Origin: Candidatus Poribacteria bacterium
Lineage (GTDB): Bacteria; Poribacteria; WGA-4E; WGA-3G
Reading direction: 5' to 3'
DNA length: 64,000 nt
Assembly: GCA_022827185.1 (NCBI GenBank)
Contig: JAJDTM010000022.1
Coordinates: 1 to 64,000 of the forward strand
How positions within the stretch are numbered: position 1 is the first letter of the stretch; each line of letters opens with the position of its first letter. The notes beneath the pieces are model-generated. The model ran no database searches and was not told the DNA's origin. It saw only the letters and a list, made by a program, of their open reading frames with translations. A program made the translations under genes and the position numbers. Shown in pieces: positions 34,542 to 43,648 of this stretch.

Positions 34542-37526
34542 CTAATTCCGTGCTTCAGGTGTAACTGTCAGTTTTACCCGTTCTCCGTCGCGCAGAACAA
34601 CAACTTCCACAGATTCCCCAATTTTCACAGCATCCAGTGCATAAGTATAGTCATAGATATTGGTAATCTTTTGTCCACCAAATTCGACGATAACATCGCC
34701 ACCCTTTAAACCGGCTTTATCGGCAGGTCCTCCCGCACGGACACCGGAGAGTTTAACACCAGTGCCTTCGGTTGTATAGTCAGGAATCGTACCAAGATAC
34801 GCACGCAGTGTATCACGACTCCCTTCCTCTGACTGATGCCGTTCAACCCGAACGTACTCCGGACGTTCGATAGCACTAATTAGGTCCAAAACGATACCGT
34901 GTGCAAAGTCTGAAATCCGGTATATACCACCATAGTTAAGTGTCTCCGGATCGTCCGTTGGACGATTATAGTCCTCATGCCCACCTGTGAAGAAACTGAG
35001 TACCGGTACCTCTTTCGGATAGAAGGCGGTCACATCTGTGGGTAGATAAGGGTCTTCTTGGAGCGTTAGATTAAAACCGATAGGGATATTCCGCTTTTCA
35101 ATCAACTTCGGCCACACAGACGATGAACCGACACCCTGCAAGATAAGTTTGTTGTCACGGAGTCGTCCGACCATATCAAAGTTAACGTACGCTGCGACTT
35201 CCTCTAAAGGGACGACGGGGTGGTTGACAAAGTGGGTAGAGCCGATAAGTCCGAGTTCCTCACCTGACCAGAGCGCGAAGATGATCCCCCTGCGGAACTT
35301 TTCAGGGTATTTCTGGTGTGCCTCACTAAGCGTGGTAGCCAATTCCAATACGACAGCAGTGCCAGAGGCGTTATCATCTGCGCCGTTGTGAATCTGACCC
35401 TCTTCGCCCTTCCGGGCAAGTGAACCGATTTCACCCCGCCCGATATGGTCGTAGTGCGCGCCTACAATAATATACTCGGTTGCAGCTGTTAATTCCGGTG
35501 GCGCAAGCAGCGCGACCACATTCTGGTCGGTTTTCTTTACTTTCTCAACCGAGACGACAATCTTGATTTTGACATTCGGCAGCGGAAATTGCCCAAGGAA
35601 ATGTGGATTTTCTACATCCAGACCGGATTGAACATCTGTCAGGTTTTTACCCGATGGTGCGAAGAGCGCAGTCGCGACAGTATCACTGATGGATGCTGCA
35701 ACAATCCCTGAATCCGCAAGACTACTGTCAAAATCGAGCGGTATCAATTTACCCGCGTTTGGAGAGTTCGGACCGGCAACAACGAGAAATGCCTTTGCCC
35801 CTTGTTCTCGGGCTTGCATTGCTTTGTAACGGAGCCCCGCATACCGATTCAGTTGTTGACGACGTTCGGGTTCAACACCCTCCGGCACATAGCGAAGCGC
35901 GACGACGATTTTATCTTTCACATCCAAACCCGCATAAGCGTCATAACCTTCACCTAACTCGCCTGGAACAGTTAACCCATACCCAACGAACACCAATTCA
36001 CCTTCAACGACACCATTCCGCGAAAAAGAGAGCGGTTGGAAATCTTGTTCCACACTGAACTCCATCACCTGCTCAGCACCGTGCATCTGGCGTGTGATAT
36101 GAAAGCGGTTCTCCTCCGCTATAATCCGTCTTCCCGCGGTGAATTCAAATTCTTGGAAGTAACTCGCTTCGTCGCCGATAGGCTTGAGATTAAGGTGCGC
36201 GAATTGGGCGGCGATGTGTTTCGCCGCCAACGCTGCCCCCTTAGAACCAGTCATTCTACCTTCCAACTCATCAGACGCGAGAATTTCTATGTGATGCCGA
36301 GTGTGGATGCCTGTGAGACCTGGCTGAATGCTAAACGCTGGTCCCGTTTTGGTCGCCCCGACCCCGACAAAGGCACCCATTTCCGAGGGTACAGCAATTG
36401 CCGATAACAATGCCTCCAAGGCCGCTTGATGATTCCACTCTGCCAGATAAAGTTGTGAAACCCCTTGGCTATTTCGCTGAGAGGTCCAACACAAGCGATT
36501 TCCGTCAGGCGAGAAAACAGGCAGTCCATCAAATCCGTCTGTGGTGGTAACACGAACCGGTTCCTGTCTACCCCTTGCATCAACGAGATACAACTCAAAA
36601 TTAGAGAATCCGAGTTTGTTGGAAGCGAAAATAACATAAGCACCACTCGGATGGAAGTAAGGTGCCCACGACATACTCTTGAAATCGGTCAGTCGTCGCA
36701 CATTTGAACCATCTATCCGCATCGTATAGATATCCGCTTGGCTACCATCAGGCGTGAAGTGCCGCCACACGATGTGCTGTCCATCGGGTGTGAAGAAAGG
36801 ACCGCCGTCGTACCCGGGTGAATCCGTCAAACGCACCTGATCTGACCCGTCAGCATTCATGATATAAATTTCGCCGAAATAGGCGGGATCAACTTCAAGT
36901 TGCTTTAGGGCCTTAGCGGAAAGTTGGCTTTTAGGATATGCATCTCGAAGTGAACAGAAAACGATGCGTTTGCCATCGGGTGAATATGAGGCTTCAGCGT
37001 CGTAACCGGGCGCGCCTGTTAATTGCTTGAGGTTGCTGCCGTCCCGATTTGCCGAGAAGATGTCCATCGCCTCATCATAATCCCAACTGTAGCGTCTCTC
37101 TTGCCCCGACGCTCGGAATTTCAGTTCCTCTTCCTGTTTTGCCTGCGCGAAAGCGTCGTGGTGTGTTGAGGCGTAAAGCACCTCATCGGTCCCCGGCCGG
37201 AAAAAGGCACAGGTTGTTTTCCCGATACCGGTTGAGACGCGACGCGTATCACCGGTCAGCAGGTTTAGTAAATAAATCTGATAGAACGGGTTATCGGGTT
37301 CACGTTCACTTTGGAAGATGAGCGCGTTGCCGTCTTCAGAGAAATAGCCTTCCCCAGCGCGTTTCCCGTCATACGTGAGTTGTCGGATATTACTGAGAAA
37401 CCGTGATTCGTCACCAGCATTCGTTTCTGTTTCATCTGGCGTTGTCTGCTGTGCCACAATATCGCCCGTTAGGAAAATAGCAAAGAGTATTGTGCAGAAC
37501 AGCCCAATCAATTTAATGCAACGCAT
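34542..37526 (-). CDS. Secreted PD40 propeller - PA - M28 aminopeptidase - PDZ protein
   Basis: A signal peptide (LIGLFCTILFAIFLTGDIVAQ) is followed by TolB-like PD40 blades to about residue 370 (FSEDGNALIFQSE, YSPDGKRIVFCS, FTPDGQHIVWRH), then a protease-associated-type region, then an M28 zinc aminopeptidase with ligands in VGAHYDHIG, GADDNASGTAVVLE, LWSGEELGLIG, VNFDMVGRL and GGHEDYNRPTDD, and finally a PDZ domain (KLSGVRAGGPADKAGLKGGD). It probably degrades peptides in the periplasm or outside. The ATG at 37526 has GGAGG at 7 nt and is slightly better than 37532. Confidence 0.88.
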   Translation of the reverse strand: MRCIKLIGLFCTILFAIFLTGDIVAQQTTPDETETNAGDESRFLSNIRQLTYDGKRAGEGYFSEDGNALIFQSEREPDNPFYQIYLLNLLTGDTRRVSTGIGKTTCAFFRPGTDEVLYASTHHDAFAQAKQEEELKFRASGQERRYSWDYDEAMDIFSANRDGSNLKQLTGAPGYDAEASYSPDGKRIVFCSLRDAYPKSQLSAKALKQLEVDPAYFGEIYIMNADGSDQVRLTDSPGYDGGPFFTPDGQHIVWRHFTPDGSQADIYTMRIDGSNVRRLTDFKSMSWAPYFHPSGAYVIFASNKLGFSNFELYLVDARGRQEPVRVTTTDGFDGLPVFSPDGNRLCWTSQRNSQGVSQLYLAEWNHQAALEALLSAIAVPSEMGAFVGVGATKTGPAFSIQPGLTGIHTRHHIEILASDELEGRMTGSKGAALAAKHIAAQFAHLNLKPIGDEASYFQEFEFTAGRRIIAEENRFHITRQMHGAEQVMEFSVEQDFQPLSFSRNGVVEGELVFVGYGLTVPGELGEGYDAYAGLDVKDKIVVALRYVPEGVEPERRQQLNRYAGLRYKAMQAREQGAKAFLVVAGPNSPNAGKLIPLDFDSSLADSGIVAASISDTVATALFAPSGKNLTDVQSGLDVENPHFLGQFPLPNVKIKIVVSVEKVKKTDQNVVALLAPPELTAATEYIIVGAHYDHIGRGEIGSLARKGEEGQIHNGADDNASGTAVVLELATTLSEAHQKYPEKFRRGIIFALWSGEELGLIGSTHFVNHPVVPLEEVAAYVNFDMVGRLRDNKLILQGVGSSSVWPKLIEKRNIPIGFNLTLQEDPYLPTDVTAFYPKEVPVLSFFTGGHEDYNRPTDDPETLNYGGIYRISDFAHGIVLDLISAIERPEYVRVERHQSEEGSRDTLRAYLGTIPDYTTEGTGVKLSGVRAGGPADKAGLKGGDVIVEFGGQKITNIYDYTYALDAVKIGESVEVVVLRDGERVKLTVTPEARN

Positions 37527-37582
37527 TTCCATCCCTCCCTCTTGAACGGTTCACTATCTTACAACGTGAGTTTGATAAATAC

Positions 37583-37751
37583 TTAGGACAGACGCATTTG
37601 CTCTTAAAGTCCCCCTGATAAGGGACGGGGAATGCCATAAGGCATTCATACCGTTGATTCTGATTCTGATTCTTTAGGGGGTTAAATCTGTAAAAATCGT
37701 CCCTTCTTGGATCAATATATTACTTTTCTGCCGAATTTGGGTCTGTCCTAA
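37583..37751. mobile_element. MITE-like element, long type with a different terminal arm pair
   Basis: Arms TTAGGACAGAC and GTCTGTCCTAA are perfect 11-bp inverted copies, distinct from the AGGACTTACGC arms of other copies. Inside are AAAGTCCCCCTGATAAG, the GAATGCC/GGCATTC palindrome, a triplicated TGATTC word and TTTAGGGGG. No clear target duplication is visible. Confidence 0.75.
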
Positions 37752-37783
37752 CTGCTAATACTTTTTTTCAAATTGGCGTTATC

Positions 37784-38635
37784 TTACAGGTACTCGGCTG
37801 CTTTCTGCTTAAGGAAGGCGAGACCGTCTATGGCGAGGCTCTCGGCACTCGGTGCGATGTCGCGCCAGATGCACGTCGCAGCGGCGATCTCCTTGACAGC
37901 CGGCGTAAACGATTCAATCACGAGCCATCTGTCGTAGTTAACTTGTGCCAACGCTCCAAAAACGCCGTCCCAATCAACCAGTCCTGTGCCGGGAGTGCCG
38001 CGGTCATTTTCACAACAGTGCATGTGATGCAAGAAATCACCCGTCGCAACAATAGCATCTGCCTGATTTTTTTCCTCAATGTTCATGTGGAATGTATCCA
38101 GATGCACCTTGAAATACGGACTATCCACCGCTTCACAAAGTTTAACAGCATCTTCGGCGATGTTGACGAAATAGGTTTCAAACCTATTGAGCGGTTCACT
38201 GGCGAGAGTGACCCCGTGTTTCCCACCGAATTCGGCGACTTCTCGTATACCTTCAACGCACCAGTCCCATTCTTGTTCGTTTCTGGCGCGTCCAACGAGT
38301 TTACCGACAGCACTATACATCGGCCCAACGAGCGTATCGGCACCCAATTCGGCAACAATTTCACAACAACGCTTGAGATAGGTTCTTCCGTTTTCGCGAA
38401 TCGCAGGGTCTTCATCAATCGGATTCCTATCCCCTGCCATAATGTTACATCCGATAGGTTCTAAGCCAGTATCTTTCAGCAGTGCTTGGGTGTAGGGAAT
38501 ATCTACTGTATCCGGATCAAAGATGGGGATTTCGACACCATCAAAACCCATTTCAGCAACTTTCGGAATCAGGTCCGCAGTTTCTCGATCAAACTTATCT
38601 GCCCAGAGCAATAAATTGACACCAAACTTTGGCAT
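37784..38635 (-). CDS. D-tagatose/D-psicose 3-epimerase-like TIM barrel
   Basis: The 283-residue protein has the ketose 3-epimerase metal pattern: ASEPLNRFETYFVN with the first catalytic Glu, KVHLDTFHMNIEE, HMHCCENDRGTPGTGLVDW, and VIESFTP with the second Glu. The family epimerises ketohexoses at C3 using Mn or Co. AAGGAG precedes the ATG. The nearby MITE separates it from the peptidase gene, so it is probably its own transcript. Related isomerases are common in this window; the precise sugar is not known. Confidence 0.85.
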   Translation of the reverse strand: MPKFGVNLLLWADKFDRETADLIPKVAEMGFDGVEIPIFDPDTVDIPYTQALLKDTGLEPIGCNIMAGDRNPIDEDPAIRENGRTYLKRCCEIVAELGADTLVGPMYSAVGKLVGRARNEQEWDWCVEGIREVAEFGGKHGVTLASEPLNRFETYFVNIAEDAVKLCEAVDSPYFKVHLDTFHMNIEEKNQADAIVATGDFLHHMHCCENDRGTPGTGLVDWDGVFGALAQVNYDRWLVIESFTPAVKEIAAATCIWRDIAPSAESLAIDGLAFLKQKAAEYL

Positions 38636-38796
38636 TATGTGTTGTTCTCCTTAATTTAATAACGTGTAATAATTTTTTAGTTTAGCACAAATAACAAACC
38701 GTTTTCAAGTTTTTTCCAGAAGCATCAGAGGCATTCAGTTTTTAATCAGTAATTGCTATGGTAATCAGCAATTAAATATTAGACGATAACTCGCAA

Positions 38797-40116
38797 CTAT
38801 GCAGAATCATCTGATCTAAATAGGTACTTCGGTGCCAACGCCGTCAGCGATATACCGCGGGCGACCAGAAGCACCGTCAACGCCCCCCACAACCCGTGAT
38901 TGCCAAAAGGTATCAGTAGGTATACCGTACTCAAAAAGAGAAGTGTTGATAAAATCACAGAATTCCGTAGTGCCTTCGAAGCCGTGGCACCGAGAAAAAT
39001 ACCGTCCCAAATGTAAGCGGCGACATTGACAACAGACGCAACAATTATCCAGATAAGATACGGTTTCGCTTGTTCAATCAGCGGCATCTGATCCGTGAAG
39101 AGATGCAGTAACGGCTCCCCAAACAGAACAAAGATTAACATAATCACACCACCGAACAGAAACGCCCAGAGGAAGATTTGACGGATCGTCCTTTTGAGGT
39201 TTCGCATATCCTGCGCGCCCTTATATTTACCAATCAAACTCTCCGCCGCAAAAGCGAACCCATCAATCGCATAAGACATGAGATTGATAAACTGAAGGAG
39301 AATCGTGTTAACCGCAAGGACAGTATCACTCAGGGCAGCAGATTTCGCTGTGAAAACGGCGTGGCTAAACACGAGACAACAGGTCCTGATGAAGATGTCA
39401 CCACTAATGTTAAGGAATCGCTTGAGTTTAGAAAGTGCCAAGACCTCTCGAAAACGCCACCCTCTCAAAAGACCTCGATAGTATCTCGAAAAGAGTAGAA
39501 CCGCTAAGAATAATCCGACATATTGTGCGATGACAGTCGCTAAGGCGACACCTTCTACCTTCATACTGAACAACCGCACAAACACCAGATTCAGGACGAT
39601 ATTGACGAGGTTCACCACAATCGTCAGTAGCATCGGATAGCGGGCATTCTGTACCCCCAAAAAGACACCGTGAAACGCGTGTAGGCACAATGTGGCTGGT
39701 GCAGCATAGATGCGAATATGGAAATAGACGCGGGCAAGGTGTTCGACTTCTGGACTCGTCCCAATGAGCAGGAAACTGACATCCGCAAGCTGCCACTGGA
39801 GAATAAAGAGCAGTAGACTTGCAGTGATCCCAATGCCTATCGCCCTTAGCAGCAAACATCCGCATTCTTGGAGATCTCTTTCTCCAAAGGCTTGCGCTGT
39901 CAACCCAGTTGTCGCCATTCTGAGAAACCCAAATCCCCAATAGATAAAACTGAAGATAATGCCGCCGATGCCGACGGCACCGAGGTAGTGTATGGATTCC
40001 AACCGACCCATCAAGGCAGTATCTACTGCCCCCAGAAGCGGGATAGAAAAGTTGCTAACGATATTCGGGAGCGCGAGGCGATAAATTTCTTTATTGACGC
40101 TTTCAGGAGTATGCAT
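38797..40116 (-). CDS. MATE-family efflux transporter (DinF-like)
   Basis: The 439-residue protein has twelve predicted hydrophobic spans and the MATE N-terminal pattern IYRLALPNIVSNFSIPLLGAVDTALMG, followed by GAVGIGGIIFSFIYWGFGFLRMATTGLTAQ, typical of the DinF branch with the GLTAQ helix. Such proteins export cationic drugs or metabolites in exchange for sodium or protons in the inner membrane. No regulator is adjacent. No clear ribosome-binding site precedes the ATG. Confidence 0.92.
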   Translation of the reverse strand: MHTPESVNKEIYRLALPNIVSNFSIPLLGAVDTALMGRLESIHYLGAVGIGGIIFSFIYWGFGFLRMATTGLTAQAFGERDLQECGCLLLRAIGIGITASLLLFILQWQLADVSFLLIGTSPEVEHLARVYFHIRIYAAPATLCLHAFHGVFLGVQNARYPMLLTIVVNLVNIVLNLVFVRLFSMKVEGVALATVIAQYVGLFLAVLLFSRYYRGLLRGWRFREVLALSKLKRFLNISGDIFIRTCCLVFSHAVFTAKSAALSDTVLAVNTILLQFINLMSYAIDGFAFAAESLIGKYKGAQDMRNLKRTIRQIFLWAFLFGGVIMLIFVLFGEPLLHLFTDQMPLIEQAKPYLIWIIVASVVNVAAYIWDGIFLGATASKALRNSVILSTLLFLSTVYLLIPFGNHGLWGALTVLLVARGISLTALAPKYLFRSDDSA

Positions 40117-40332
40117 AGGGATGTCCGTTCTGTCTTAGAGTCTACCGCGAATCACAGTGAAAATCAAGCGATATTTCAGCACCAAATCCCGACTTCTACT
40201 GACAACTGATAACTGACAACCATCCCTCTGACAACTATGCCTCATAAAAAATAAAGGGAATCTACATTTAATGCAACAAAGTATCGAATTCTACGCATAC
40301 ACCGCAGGATTCGCGTCGCTTTAGATTTTTTT

Positions 40333-40361
40333 TTGTAATTTCGCGGGAAATTTAGTATACT
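40333..40361 (+). promoter_or_regulatory. Promoter of the lpxL-like gene, leaderless geometry
   Basis: TTGTAA and TATACT are separated by 17 bp. Only 9 nt lie between the -10 and the ATG at 40371, so transcription would begin at or next to the start codon. Confidence 0.65.
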
Positions 40362-40370
40362 ATATTAACA

Positions 40371-41243
40371 ATGAAAGATTGGTGCTACGCGTTTGCTGCC
40401 AAATTGGTCGGGTTTTGCGTGTCTCGATTGCCGCGCGGTATAACATTAGTTATTGGCGGAGGGTTGGGAACACTCGCTTTTTGGCTTGCACCGCAACAGA
40501 GAGAACTGGCATGCGATCACCTACGGCGCAGCTTGACGCTTTCAGATGAACGTCGTGTCAGAACAATTGCCAAACAATGCTTTCAACACCTCGGCAAAAC
40601 TGTCGTAGAGTTCATGCAGTTTCCGCGCTTAGATAGAGCGCAAATTCAACGATATGTCACTTTTGAAGGCGTTGAGCATGTCGAGCAGGCACTCGCACAC
40701 GGGAAAGGCGCGATTATTTTAACAGGGCATTTCGGGAATTGGGAACTTCTCGCTGCCAGTATTTCTGCCACAGTTGCCCCGCTGACGCCGATCGTTCGTG
40801 AATTGCGTTCTCCGCGTTTAAATGCATTAGTCTCGCGTTACCGAGAGAAAGCAGGGTATGCCACCATTGACCGAGATACAGGGATACGTCAAGCACTTCA
40901 GTGTCTTAGACGCAATGAACTGCTTGGCATCGTCGCCGATGTTGATACGACTGTGAGCGGTGTTTTCGTCGATTTTTTCGGCAGACGCGCCTATACGCCC
41001 TATAGCCCAGTCGCTATTGCCCTCAAGACAGGGGCAACAATACTACCGACGTTTATTATTCGTCAACCCGATGGTTCACATCGCGCAATTATTGAATCAC
41101 CTCTGGCGTTGAAACGGACAGACACAAAAGAGAAAGACCTTGTTATCAATACACAGAAATTCACGAAAATTATTGAATCTTATATCCGGCAATATCCAGC
41201 ACAATGGATTTGGATGCATCGACGGTGGAAAACAGAGAATTAG
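40371..41243 (+). CDS. LpxL/HtrB-like lysophospholipid (lipid A) acyltransferase
   Basis: The 290-residue protein has an N-terminal membrane-anchor helix and the acyltransferase HX4E motif in LTGHFGNWELLA near residue 122, ADVDTTVSGVFVDFFGR, and the C-terminal QWIWMHRRW typical of the lipid A biosynthesis acyltransferase family. It adds a secondary acyl chain to Kdo-lipid IVA or a related lipid at the inner membrane. It is first in the lptC-lptA cluster, which fits a role in outer-membrane lipid supply. Confidence 0.9.
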   Translation: MKDWCYAFAAKLVGFCVSRLPRGITLVIGGGLGTLAFWLAPQQRELACDHLRRSLTLSDERRVRTIAKQCFQHLGKTVVEFMQFPRLDRAQIQRYVTFEGVEHVEQALAHGKGAIILTGHFGNWELLAASISATVAPLTPIVRELRSPRLNALVSRYREKAGYATIDRDTGIRQALQCLRRNELLGIVADVDTTVSGVFVDFFGRRAYTPYSPVAIALKTGATILPTFIIRQPDGSHRAIIESPLALKRTDTKEKDLVINTQKFTKIIESYIRQYPAQWIWMHRRWKTEN

Positions 41244-41814
41244 TCCCGTTTTCATAGGATTGTTTTTCTGTTTGCTGTTCGGTGTAACATGTTGCAAAAG
41301 CACAGAAACACCGGTCAGTGCAACGGACGAAGGTATAGAAGCAGTTCCAAAGCAAAAACTCGATGGGTTTTCCACACAACACACCGAAGCAGGTGTCCTC
41401 AAATGGACGCTTATCGGTGATACTTCAACATTTCACGGAAGTTATGTTGAAGTGGAAAATCCGACTGTTCAGATTTTTGAAAATGGTGTTGTTTCTATCA
41501 CTTTCAATAGCGAGACAGGCAAACAATTTCTCAATGGCACTAAGAGGAACAATCTTCACCTGACAGGGAATGTTGTCGGTGTCAGTAAAGATGGTAAACT
41601 CTTCACTGAGACACTCCATTGGCAGAACCTCGCAGGTAGATTGTATGCACCCGATGAAGCAACAGTCGTGCGTGGAGACTCTACCTGGACAGGAACGGAA
41701 ATGTTCGCGAATCCGACGCTTGAAACCGTGAAGATGAAAAATAATGAATTTACACTTTACCCAAAAGACGAGAAAGCACATGAATATCATAATACCTCCA
41801 TTGAACCAGAGTAG
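41140..41814 (+). CDS. lptC: LptC-like LPS export protein (start uncertain)
   Basis: LptC is a bitopic inner-membrane protein that passes LPS from LptBFG to LptA. The frame has one hydrophobic helix (SPVFIGLFFCLLFGVTCC) and then a beta-rich domain with GVLKWTLIGDTSTF, NPTVQIFENG, LHLTGNVVGVSKDGKLFTETLHWQ and WTGTEMFANPTLETVKMK, as in LptC/YrbK. No ATG precedes the helix in frame after the lpxL stop. Candidates are TTG at 41140 or 41173, within lpxL, or TTG at 41260 inside the helix. Confidence 0.75.
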   Translation: MLSIHRNSRKLLNLISGNIQHNGFGCIDGGKQRISPVFIGLFFCLLFGVTCCKSTETPVSATDEGIEAVPKQKLDGFSTQHTEAGVLKWTLIGDTSTFHGSYVEVENPTVQIFENGVVSITFNSETGKQFLNGTKRNNLHLTGNVVGVSKDGKLFTETLHWQNLAGRLYAPDEATVVRGDSTWTGTEMFANPTLETVKMKNNEFTLYPKDEKAHEYHNTSIEPE

Positions 41815-42700
41815 ACGTAATCGCGGGTCTCAACGCTGCAAACTCTGTGCGTCCATCGGATTCCTCGCGTTTCTGACCTTCCTGATTTCTGCAACTGTCG
41901 TTGCTGAAGATACGAAACCGCCAGCGACCAATACGGTAGAGACACAAACAACAGAAAACACCGCCCAAAAGGCGGATACCGCCGAAAATACGGATATCAC
42001 GTCAGAAATGCCGAAAGAAAAGATCACCGGCACCGCAGATAAAATGGAAAGATATGATAAGGACGGTATAACAATCCTTATCGGCAATGCCAAGACAATG
42101 CGGTATAATGAACAGGATATTGAAATCGGGTTTCTCAACGCCGACAAAATCACCCTCAAAGCCGACCCAGAAACTGGAACAACAACCGAAATTGTCGCTG
42201 AGGGGAATGTAGAAATCCGAGACCAAGACATCTTTGCTACCTGCGACCATGCCATTATGAATAATCTGACGAATATCATTACCCTTAAAGAGAACGTTGT
42301 CGTCTTACAAAACAAGGACAGACTCGAAACCAAACTTTTCACTTTCAATCGGACGACCGGAAAACAGACCGGCGAAGGGGGCGTTAAATTTAAGGTTACT
42401 GTTACACAGGCGGCACCGGTAAATACAGAAACTGATGAGAACACCGAAAACGGCGCGGACGCCGGTGAAGAAAAACCCGACACAACTGCTCCTGAGAAAA
42501 CAGAAGATAACACCGAAAAAAACCCAGACACCGAAACCGACAGTGCTGACGGCGAAGCGGAAGATAAACCCGATGCAGATGCCGAAAACTCCGAAGATGC
42601 GGATTCAAAACCAGAAGAAACGGATACAGATGCCGAGAATCCCGATGACGCGGATGACACCGACGCGAACGATGAAACAGAAGCATCCGAGAACGATTAG
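41780..42700 (+). CDS. lptA: LptA/OstA-domain periplasmic LPS-bridge protein with acidic tail
   Basis: LptA forms the periplasmic bridge for LPS. After a signal peptide (SIGFLAFLTFLISATVVAED) comes an OstA domain of about residues 85-210: KITGTADKMERYDKDGITILIGNAKTM, VAEGNVEIRDQDIFATCDHA, ITLKENVVVLQNKDRL. The final ~95 residues are low-complexity, rich in Asp, Glu, Thr and Pro (TETDENTENGADAGEEKPD), which is unusual for LptA. The ATG at 41780 follows GAGAAAG and overlaps lptC by 35 bp; the track start at 41744 lacks such a site. Confidence 0.85.
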   Translation: MNIIIPPLNQSRRNRGSQRCKLCASIGFLAFLTFLISATVVAEDTKPPATNTVETQTTENTAQKADTAENTDITSEMPKEKITGTADKMERYDKDGITILIGNAKTMRYNEQDIEIGFLNADKITLKADPETGTTTEIVAEGNVEIRDQDIFATCDHAIMNNLTNIITLKENVVVLQNKDRLETKLFTFNRTTGKQTGEGGVKFKVTVTQAAPVNTETDENTENGADAGEEKPDTTAPEKTEDNTEKNPDTETDSADGEAEDKPDADAENSEDADSKPEETDTDAENPDDADDTDANDETEASEND

Positions 42701-42860
42701 TCAATTGTGTAATCCGAGGGTTTCGCGCTTCTCCAGAACTTTTTTGTCAACACTTATACGGTAGAGGCGTTAAGTCTTAAAAGATTAGAAATTCTGGTGA
42801 AGCACAATTTGGATTTACTTTACATCCGATTGACCGAATATGTCAATCATAGAGAGACTT

Positions 42861-42866
42861 TATAAT
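42861..42866 (+). promoter_or_regulatory. -10 element before lptB, leaderless geometry
   Basis: A perfect TATAAT ends 9 nt before the GTG of lptB, exactly the spacing seen before the lpxL-like gene. No good -35 hexamer is found at 16-18 bp. It would give lptB a separate, nearly leaderless transcript. The 175-bp gap to lptA holds nothing else I can name. Confidence 0.4.
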
Positions 42867-42875
42867 TAAAAAATC

Positions 42876-43616
42876 GTGGCAACAGAATTACAAGCACACA
42901 GACTCGTAAAACGCTATACAAGAAACGGTCCAATCGTTGTTAACGAAGTGAGTCTATCGGTACAGCAGGGTGAAGTCGTTGGTCTGCTTGGTCCCAATGG
43001 TGCTGGCAAATCAACAACGTTCTACATGGTCGTAGGCTTAATCCGCCCGAATGCAGGTAGGATTACGTATGACGATAAAGACATCACCTTCTATCCGATG
43101 TATAAGCGGGCACGGCTCGGCATCGGTTATCTCGCACAAGAGACATCAATCTTTCGTAAACTGACGGTTCAACAGAACATTGAGGCGATTCTTGAGGCAC
43201 AAAGGATACCTAAATCTGAACGCGGCGTTCGTATCCGTGAACTGACAGACGAACTTGGCATTTCAAACTTGCTACCTCGCAAAGCATACACGCTATCTGG
43301 TGGTGAGTGCCGCCGAGCAGAGATCGCACGCGCGCTCGCAGCACAACCAGATTTTATTTTGCTGGATGAACCACTTTCTGGAATCGATCCGATTGCAGTC
43401 GCAGACATTAAGCAACTCATCCTGCATTTACGGGACCGCAATCTCGGTGTGCTCATCACGGACCACAATGCTGCCGAAACTCTCGATATCGTAGACAGAG
43501 CCTACATCATCGTGGATGGAAAGATCACTCTCGCTGGAACACCTACAGAACTCGTCAACAACGAAACCGCAAGAGATCTCTATTTTGGACACAATTTCTC
43601 CTATCGGGTAGAATAG
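42876..43616 (+). CDS. lptB: LPS export ABC transporter ATP-binding protein LptB
   Basis: LptB powers LPS extraction with LptF and LptG, which are not in this window. The 246-residue ATPase has Walker A GPNGAGKSTTF, a Q-loop at YLAQETSIFRKLTV, signature LSGGE, Walker B FILLDEPLSGIDP and the switch His in ITDHNAAET, and matches LptB rather than general ABC proteins in the SIFRKLTVQQNIEAIL block. It starts at GTG. It is followed by rpoN at 32 nt. Confidence 0.95.
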   Translation: MATELQAHRLVKRYTRNGPIVVNEVSLSVQQGEVVGLLGPNGAGKSTTFYMVVGLIRPNAGRITYDDKDITFYPMYKRARLGIGYLAQETSIFRKLTVQQNIEAILEAQRIPKSERGVRIRELTDELGISNLLPRKAYTLSGGECRRAEIARALAAQPDFILLDEPLSGIDPIAVADIKQLILHLRDRNLGVLITDHNAAETLDIVDRAYIIVDGKITLAGTPTELVNNETARDLYFGHNFSYRVE

Positions 43617-43648
43617 CAACGTAGCTGAACACCCCGGAGACTTATGAA

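Noticed and set aside
41830-42660. 276-residue Ser-rich ORF on the minus strand
   Set aside because: It is antisense to lptA; its Ser richness follows from GAA/GAT/ACA codons of the acidic tail read backwards. No ribosome-binding site or family match.
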